A stretch of DNA of 10,292 nucleotides, taken from assembly GCA_905480065.1 (NCBI GenBank), contig CAJQOV010000166.1, positions 1 through 10,292 of the forward strand. The letters run 5' to 3'. A model generated the notes under the pieces. It searched no databases. It saw only the letters and a program-made list of their open reading frames with translations, and was not told where the DNA came from. Shown in pieces: positions 5,984-10,292 of the stretch; the stretch's first letter is position 1; each line of letters opens with the position of its first letter. Both the position numbers and the translations under genes were made by a program. The DNA is from an uncultured Gammaproteobacteria bacterium (GTDB lineage Bacteria; Pseudomonadota; Gammaproteobacteria; UBA9214).

Positions 5984-6538
5984 ATGAAAGAAAAAATACA
6001 TGAACAGCTTTCGGCAATGGTGGATGATGAACTGTCGGATGCCGAGCAGGCATTGTTGATCAGACAGCTGTCCGCTGATTCCGGCCTGCAACTCGTGCTC
6101 TCGCGCTACCAGATGCTCAGTGATGCCCTGCGCAACATGCTGCCGCAGCAGGTCGACATCAGTTTCCACGAACGGGTTCACGCTGCACTGCAGCAGGAAG
6201 ATACCATCCACGCCGCGCCGCCTGCCGATACCCGCTGGTACCGGCCGCTGGCCGGGGTGGCCATTGCCGCCTCGGTTGCGGTCGTTGCCGTGCTATCACT
6301 GCAGAGCACGCGCGAGGACGGTGCGGCTGAGGTGCAGGCCGTGGCCTCTTCTGCCCCGGCCATTGGTGATTACATCCGTGCCGAGAATATACCGGCGCCG
6401 GCTGCCAGCATGCGCGGACTGGACGTATACCTGGTCAATCACAATGAGTACGCAGCCAACCGCGGTGTGCAGGGTATGCTGCCCTATGTACGCATTATCG
6501 GGCGGGATATGCAGCCCGGCAGCAGCAACACCGAATGA
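5984..6538 (+). CDS. rseA: Anti-sigma-E factor RseA (MucA-like membrane protein)
   Basis: This 184-residue single-pass inner-membrane protein sequesters RpoE. The cytoplasmic domain (about 1-80) begins MKEKIHEQLSAMVDDELSD and contains SRYQMLSDALRN, the helix bundle that grips the sigma factor. The transmembrane segment is about residues 88-106 (LAGVAIAASVAVVAVLSL). The periplasmic tail ends in LDVYLVNHNEYAANRGVQGMLPYVRIIG, resembling the C-terminal RseB-binding region of MucA. Stress-induced proteolysis of the tail and membrane segment is the known activation route for homologues. The ATG at 5984 fits the family; a TTG 9 bases earlier is less likely. The ribosome site is weak, which may reflect coupling with rpoE. 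The gene follows rpoE by 19 bases. Confidence 0.93.
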   Translation: MKEKIHEQLSAMVDDELSDAEQALLIRQLSADSGLQLVLSRYQMLSDALRNMLPQQVDISFHERVHAALQQEDTIHAAPPADTRWYRPLAGVAIAASVAVVAVLSLQSTREDGAAEVQAVASSAPAIGDYIRAENIPAPAASMRGLDVYLVNHNEYAANRGVQGMLPYVRIIGRDMQPGSSNTE

Positions 6539-6595
6539 TGCTGCGTGCATGACGCAAGTGGAATATTGGCCGGCGGGTCTTCCGGATATGCAGCA

Positions 6596-7561
6596 GTGAA
6601 GTGGCTGTTGATCACACTGCTGGCTGCGACCGGCCAGCTGCACGCAGCAGAATCGGCTCGTCAATGGCTGGATGATATGTCCGGCGCCCTGGAATCGCTG
6701 AACTACGATGGTACGTTTGTCTATTTCCACGACAACAAGCTCGAGACCATGCGTATTATTCATCGGGTAGACGCAGGCGGGTTACGTGAGCGCCTGGTTT
6801 CACTGACCGGCAGTGCCCGCGAAGTCCTGCGCGATGACAAGGCAGTTACCTGCATTATGCCGGATAACAAATCTGTCATGGTCGGCCAGAGCCGTCCGCG
6901 CCAGCCGTTTCATGTGGTGCCCAGGGATCTCGACAGTCTGGCTGCCAATTACACCTTCGAAGATGCCGGTGAAGACCGGATGGCGGGTTATGCTGCACGG
7001 GTGATTGCCATAAAGCCGCGCGATACCCTGCGTTATGGCTACCGGTTCTGGATCGACCAGGATTCAAGAATGTTGCTCAAGTCAGACCTGACCGATGTTG
7101 ATGGCATGCCGATCGAGCAGGTCATGTTTACCGGCCTGAGCATCGGTTCGGATATTCCGGGTGATGACCTGCAGCCATCGCTCAATGGCGACGGCTTCGC
7201 CTGGCACAGCCAGATGAATGATCGCCCTGTGCCGGGATACCAGGATGGAATTCCCGGCTGGCGTGTCCGGCAGCTGCCGACAGGGTTCAGTCTTAGCAAT
7301 TTCCAGCACAAGTATATGCATGATGAACAGACTGACACCGAACACATGGTGTTCAGTGACGGGCTGGCTACGGTGTCCGTTTATGTGGAGCATGCCGGGT
7401 CGGTGCGGCAACCGCTGGTCGGGCATTCCGGCATGGGCGCCATGAATGCCTATGGTGTACAGCTGGATGGCCACCAGATCACGGTAGTTGGCGAGGTGCC
7501 GGCGGATACGGTCAAGATGATCGCCACCTCCCTGCAGCGGGCGCCGCAAACTGATGATTGA
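6596..7561 (+). CDS. rseB: Periplasmic sigma-E regulator RseB (MucB-like)
   Basis: This 321-residue exported protein is expected to bind the periplasmic tail of RseA and shield it from proteolysis; lipid or outer-membrane signals relieve this in homologues. A signal peptide, read from GTG at 6596, is (M)KWLLITLLAATGQLHA with cleavage before AESARQWL. The N-terminal lipid-binding domain begins LESLNYDGTFVYFHDNKLETMRIIHRVDAGGLRERLVSL, typical of MucB/RseB. The smaller C-terminal domain covers roughly the last 110 residues (WRVRQLPTGFSLSNFQ onward). An alternative in-frame GTG at 6545 would add 17 residues including acidic ones. I prefer 6596 because it gives a textbook signal peptide, but neither start has a strong ribosome site. 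The end overlaps rseC by 8 bases, implying translational coupling. Confidence 0.92.
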   Translation: MKWLLITLLAATGQLHAAESARQWLDDMSGALESLNYDGTFVYFHDNKLETMRIIHRVDAGGLRERLVSLTGSAREVLRDDKAVTCIMPDNKSVMVGQSRPRQPFHVVPRDLDSLAANYTFEDAGEDRMAGYAARVIAIKPRDTLRYGYRFWIDQDSRMLLKSDLTDVDGMPIEQVMFTGLSIGSDIPGDDLQPSLNGDGFAWHSQMNDRPVPGYQDGIPGWRVRQLPTGFSLSNFQHKYMHDEQTDTEHMVFSDGLATVSVYVEHAGSVRQPLVGHSGMGAMNAYGVQLDGHQITVVGEVPADTVKMIATSLQRAPQTDD

Positions 7562-8021
7562 GGAAACCGGCCAGGTTGTCGATGTCGAAGGCGAGTTTGC
7601 CTGGATCGAGGCCGAGCGGACCAGTACCTGTGGCGGCTGCAGTGCGCGCAACGGATGCGGCACCGGGGTCATTGCCCGGGTGCTGGGCCGGCGTCGGCTG
7701 CACTTGCGGGCGATCAATCGCGCCGATGCGGCCATTGGTGACCAGGTCGTGATCGGAATTCCCGAATCGGGTTTGCTGTACGGGTCACTGGCAGTATATA
7801 GCGGCCCGCTGCTGGCATTGCTGGGCGGGGCGCTGATCGGCAACTGGGCTGTCGCGCACTGGTATCCTGTGGCCGGTGAAGTGGGTGCCATCGCCGGCGC
7901 GATTGCCGGACTGGGGGCAGGATTCGTGTGGCTGCGCAGCTTCAGCCGTCGTACCGGTACCCACCCGGCCTACCAGCCCGTTGTGTTGCGCCGCGTGCTC
8001 ACCACGCTGCCGGTTAGCTGA
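7554..8021 (+). CDS. rseC: RseC/MucC family inner-membrane protein
   Basis: This 155-residue membrane protein belongs to the RseC/MucC family, whose members modestly affect sigma-E activity or the reducing system for SoxR. The soluble N-terminal part begins MIEETGQVVDVEGEFAWIE and carries cysteines 26, 29 and 35 in TCGGCSARNGCGTG, a C-x2-C-x5-C pattern that could hold a metal or iron-sulfur cluster or a redox pair. Two hydrophobic spans follow, about residues 73-97 and 107-127, separated by a short loop. The ATG at 7554 overlaps the rseB stop by 8 bases. degP follows after a 49-base gap with no visible terminator, so read-through is plausible. Confidence 0.9.
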   Translation: MIEETGQVVDVEGEFAWIEAERTSTCGGCSARNGCGTGVIARVLGRRRLHLRAINRADAAIGDQVVIGIPESGLLYGSLAVYSGPLLALLGGALIGNWAVAHWYPVAGEVGAIAGAIAGLGAGFVWLRSFSRRTGTHPAYQPVVLRRVLTTLPVS

Positions 8022-8070
8022 GGCGGCTTGCCCGCATTGTTTGATGATTCAACTCTGGAGAGATATCAGT

Positions 8071-9501
8071 ATGTGGAAGGCTATCAGGATCGTTATTTTT
8101 CCGCTGGGTTTGCTGTGCGTGACGCTTTCCGTTACGCAGTATGCGCATGCCAGTCACCTGGAAGGATTCTCCGAGCTGGTCAAGAGCGCCAGCCCGTCTG
8201 TGGTTAACATCAGCACTACGCAGAAGGTCCAGACCGGCATGCCGCAGCTGCCGGAAGGGTTCGAGATGCCGCAGTTGCCGGAAGGCAGCCCGTTCAACGA
8301 GTTGTTCAAGCATTTCTTTGACCAGGAGCAGGACGACGAGCCGAGCTATCACGATGCCAAGTCGCTGGGTTCGGGATTCATTATTTCCGATGACGGCTAT
8401 GTGATGACCAACTATCACGTGGTCAAGGGTGCTGACGAGGTCATCGTACGCCTGAGTGACCGGCGCGAACTCAAGGGTGAGGTGATCGGCGAAGACCAGC
8501 GCAGCGATATCGCCCTGCTGAAGATCGAGGCCAGCAACCTGCTGCCGGTGGCAAAGATTGGCAAATCACAGGACCTGGAAGTAGGTGACTGGGTGGTGGC
8601 GATCGGTTCGCCGTTCGGCTTTGATCACTCTGCGACAGCCGGTATTGTCAGCGCCAAGGGCCGCAGCCTGCCGCGCGAGAACTATGTACCGTTTATCCAG
8701 ACCGACGTGGCCATTAACCCGGGTAATTCCGGTGGCCCGTTGTTCAACCAGGATGGCGAGGTGGTTGGCGTTAACTCGCAGATCTACAGCCGCACCGGTG
8801 GTTATATGGGGCTGTCCTTCTCGATTCCGATCGAGGTTGCGATGGATGTTGCCGATCAGCTCAAGACCAAGGGGCGGGTCAGTCGTGGCTGGCTTGGCGT
8901 TTTGATCCAGGATGTAACGCTGGAACTGGCCGAATCGTTTGGCATGAAGAAGCCGCGCGGTGCGCTGGTGGCCAAGGTCTTGCCGGACAGTCCCGCGCAG
9001 GCCGCAGGCATCAAGGTCGGTGACGTGATCGTGAAGTTCAACGACAACGAGGTAATGAATTCTGCCAACCTGCCGCCGCTGGTCGGCAGTACCAAGGTGG
9101 GTGTGAAAATCCCGGTCGAAGTGTTCCGCAATACGAAAACCACGGTGATCCAGGTCACGCTTGGCGAATTGCCCGAAGAAGGCGCTGAACATGCGCAGGC
9201 CGAACCAGCTGCCACCGAAAAGACCAACCGGATGGGCATCTCGGTGTCAGGACTGACCGAGGAGCAGATGGCCGAGCAGAATGTAACCAGTGGCGTGCTG
9301 GTCACCCATGTGGTCAACGGTGCCGCTTCCCGTGGTGGCCTGCGCAAGGGCGACATCATCCTGTCCATGGATGGTCAGAATATCAACAGTGTCAAGCAGT
9401 TCTCGGGGCTGGTCGAGGCGTTGCCCGCCGGCAAGACGGTGGCCATGCTGGTGCAGCGCAGTGGCAGCCCCACCTTCCTTGCGATCAAGGTGCTGGAATA
9501 G
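8071..9501 (+). CDS. degP: Periplasmic serine endoprotease DegP (MucD/HtrA family)
   Basis: This 476-residue protein degrades or chaperones misfolded periplasmic proteins. It has a signal peptide of about 27 residues ending QYAHA, before SHLEGF. The trypsin-like domain holds the catalytic triad His116 (TNYHVV), Asp146 (RSDIALLKIE) and Ser220 (NPGNSGGPL). Two PDZ domains follow, about 273-365 and 388-470, which bind substrate and control oligomerisation. The length and two-PDZ layout fit DegP/MucD rather than single-PDZ DegS. The ATG at 8071 is supported by CTGGAGAG at 8055-8062; the open frame extends further upstream but lacks family sequence there. Residues 57-72 contain a repeated MPQLPEG motif in the loop before the protease core. 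The position after rseC matches Pseudomonas mucD. Confidence 0.96.
   Translation: MWKAIRIVIFPLGLLCVTLSVTQYAHASHLEGFSELVKSASPSVVNISTTQKVQTGMPQLPEGFEMPQLPEGSPFNELFKHFFDQEQDDEPSYHDAKSLGSGFIISDDGYVMTNYHVVKGADEVIVRLSDRRELKGEVIGEDQRSDIALLKIEASNLLPVAKIGKSQDLEVGDWVVAIGSPFGFDHSATAGIVSAKGRSLPRENYVPFIQTDVAINPGNSGGPLFNQDGEVVGVNSQIYSRTGGYMGLSFSIPIEVAMDVADQLKTKGRVSRGWLGVLIQDVTLELAESFGMKKPRGALVAKVLPDSPAQAAGIKVGDVIVKFNDNEVMNSANLPPLVGSTKVGVKIPVEVFRNTKTTVIQVTLGELPEEGAEHAQAEPAATEKTNRMGISVSGLTEEQMAEQNVTSGVLVTHVVNGAASRGGLRKGDIILSMDGQNINSVKQFSGLVEALPAGKTVAMLVQRSGSPTFLAIKVLE
8239..8292 (+). repeat. 27-bp tandem duplication in degP
   Basis: The units 8239-8265 and 8266-8292 begin with the same 20 bases apart from one C/T change, encoding MPQLPEG twice nine residues apart. 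It lies between the N-terminal strand and the protease core, in the region corresponding to the LA loop of DegP. Confidence 0.8.
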
Positions 9502-9526
9502 CGGCTGACACCGCAGGGCGGCATAC

Positions 9527-9778
9527 GTGGCGCTCCGGCTGACGGTGTATATTCGCCGCGGTTGCCATCTGTGCGAAGACATGACGCAGGCGCTGGAGCG
9601 CCTGCGTCATGAACTCGGGTTCAGTTATTCGACGGTGGATATTGATCGTGATCCGCAGCTGGTGCGCCGTTACGGTACCCGTGTTCCGGTGCTGGCGGAC
9701 CGGGAAACGGAGATCTGCTACTACTTTCTCGAACCAGACCGCCTGCGTGCACATTGCGCCGCCCATCCCGGTGAGTGA
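9527..9778 (+). CDS. Small glutaredoxin-like protein
   Basis: This 83-residue thioredoxin-fold protein begins MALRLTVYIRRGCHLCEDM, with the redox pair Cys13-His-Leu-Cys16 after the first strand. It has the expected TRVPVL segment with a likely cis-proline at Pro54. It resembles the short glutaredoxin-like family (DUF836 type) known near mucD/lepA in other gammaproteobacteria, from memory. A dithiol exchange role in the cytoplasm is likely; the substrate is unknown. The start is GTG at 9527, with AGGGCGG at 9515-9521 as ribosome site. It begins 25 bases after degP, so it is probably co-transcribed. Its stop codon overlaps a -35-like element for lepA. The coding sequence contains a near-perfect 32-bp palindrome. 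Confidence 0.85.
   Translation: MALRLTVYIRRGCHLCEDMTQALERLRHELGFSYSTVDIDRDPQLVRRYGTRVPVLADRETEICYYFLEPDRLRAHCAAHPGE
9580..9611. repeat. 32-bp near-perfect palindrome inside the glutaredoxin-like gene
   Basis: CATGACGCAGGCGCT (9580-9594) and AGCGCCTGCGTCATG (9597-9611) are exact reverse complements, separated only by GG. As RNA it would form at least a 14-bp GC-rich stem with a UGGA loop. It covers codons for the helix after the CxxC motif (DMTQALERLRHE). There is no T-run after it, so it is not a standard intrinsic terminator. Confidence 0.95.
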
Positions 9779-9802
9779 CTTGCGAGAAGGTTGCTGTATA
9801 AT
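9775..9802 (+). promoter_or_regulatory. Sigma-70-type promoter for lepA
   Basis: GTGACT (9775-9780) and TATAAT (9797-9802) are separated by 16 bases. The -10 is a perfect match and the -35 matches 4 of 6 positions. The -35 overlaps the stop codon of the preceding gene. Transcription would begin near 9809, leaving a leader of about 100 bases before lepA. Confidence 0.6.
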
Positions 9803-9868
9803 CCGGAACCCTTCGAGCAATCAGTAACTTGTCGTCCACTGACCACTCGCTTCCCAACAATCGCTACC

Positions 9869-9885
9869 CGCGTGCCCGGCACGCG
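9869..9885. promoter_or_regulatory. 17-bp palindrome in the lepA leader
   Basis: CGCGTGCC, a central C, then GGCACGCG form perfect 8-bp arms. As RNA it would fold as a 7-bp GC-rich stem with loop CCG, ending 23 bases before the lepA ATG. No strong Shine-Dalgarno sequence follows. It could be an operator or a hairpin that affects translation initiation. Confidence 0.5.
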
Positions 9886-9908
9886 CGAGCCACGGTATTG
9901 CGGGTTCC

Positions 9909-10292
9909 ATGACCGATAGCCAGTACATACGCAATTTCTCCATTATCGCGCACATCGATCATGGCAAGTCCACGCTGGCGGATCGTTTCATCCAGTTGTG
10001 TGGCGGACTGACCGATCGCGAGATGGAGAACCAGGTGCTCGATTCGATGGACCTGGAGCGTGAGCGCGGCATTACCATCAAGGCACAAAGTGTTTCGCTG
10101 CATTACCAGTCACGCTCCGGACAGATGTACGAGCTGAACATGATCGATACGCCCGGGCACGTTGATTTTTCCTACGAGGTGTCACGTTCACTGGCGGCCT
10201 GCGAGGGTGCCCTGCTGGTGGTCGATGCCGCGCAGGGCGTGGAGGCGCAGAGCGTCGCAAACTGCTATACCGCGATCGATCTCGACCTCGAG
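9909..10292 (+). CDS. lepA: Elongation factor 4 (LepA), N-terminal part; gene runs off the right edge
   Basis: The first 128 codons of this ribosome-associated translational GTPase are present; family members have about 600 residues. The GTPase motifs are clear: G1 AHIDHGKS (14-21), G2 region with ERERGITIKAQS (50-61), and G3 DTPGH (80-84). The latter is followed by VDFSYEVSRSLAACEGALLVVDAAQGVEAQ, which separates LepA from EF-G and from BipA. LepA is thought to assist ribosome biogenesis or to back-translocate stalled ribosomes. The ATG at 9909 gives MTDSQYIRNFSIIAHIDHGKST, close to E. coli LepA apart from a slightly longer N-terminus. The upstream ribosome site is weak. A separate promoter precedes the gene, although read-through from the degP unit is also possible. 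Confidence 0.97.
   Translation, partial: MTDSQYIRNFSIIAHIDHGKSTLADRFIQLCGGLTDREMENQVLDSMDLERERGITIKAQSVSLHYQSRSGQMYELNMIDTPGHVDFSYEVSRSLAACEGALLVVDAAQGVEAQSVANCYTAIDLDLE

Noticed and set aside
7876..8070. N-terminal extension of degP overlapping rseC
   Set aside because: The extra 65 residues are cysteine- and proline-rich shadow translation of rseC. ATG 8071 has a good ribosome site and gives a proper signal peptide.
9580..9611. Palindrome as an intrinsic terminator
   Set aside because: No T-run follows the stem on either strand and the gene continues for another 165 bases.

Overview
The window looks like core chromosome from a GC-rich gammaproteobacterium. The main evidence is the gene order nadB / rpoE-rseA-rseB-rseC-degP(mucD) / lepA. 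The presence of a degP/mucD gene between rseC and lepA resembles the Pseudomonas algU-mucABCD arrangement more than E. coli, where lepA follows rseC directly. The protein sequences also look gammaproteobacterial. Examples are the single-chain class I fumarase, an ArsC-WrbA pair and a 191-residue RpoE. I cannot name the genus. An uncultured or sulfur-oxidising relative is possible but not shown by the sequence.

Layout, left to right. Minus strand, 1-2338: a fumarase gene, then an ArsC-type reductase, then the start of a WrbA flavoprotein that runs off the left edge. A small non-coding element with inverted ends and a CACAGAG-type tandem repeat separates arsC from wrbA. Plus strand, 2470-3557: an exported TlpA-like thioredoxin, a 314-bp gene-free stretch with REP-like structure, and an acylphosphatase whose stop codon abuts the stop codon of the convergent nadB. 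Minus strand, 3558-5192: nadB (L-aspartate oxidase, NAD synthesis). Plus strand, 5389-9778: the envelope-stress cluster. This comprises sigma-E, its membrane anti-sigma factor RseA, the periplasmic sensor RseB, the membrane protein RseC, the periplasmic protease DegP/MucD and a small glutaredoxin-like protein. Plus strand, 9909 to the right edge: the first 128 codons of lepA (elongation factor 4), with its own sigma-70-like promoter.

How the genes work together. By homology, RseA holds RpoE at the inner membrane and RseB protects RseA from cleavage in the periplasm. Envelope stress leads to proteolysis of RseA and release of RpoE. DegP degrades or refolds misfolded periplasmic proteins. Close spacing and an 8-base rseB/rseC overlap support a transcription unit from rpoE to at least rseC, and probably on through degP and the glutaredoxin-like gene.

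No undescribed multi-gene system is visible; the protein-coding content is conventional. The more unusual signals are non-coding or hidden in codons: a near-perfect 32-bp palindrome inside the glutaredoxin-like gene, two 17-bp palindromes placed similarly in the rpoE and lepA 5' leaders, two non-coding elements with inverted ends lying within 7 bases of a stop codon, and a 27-bp tandem duplication in degP.
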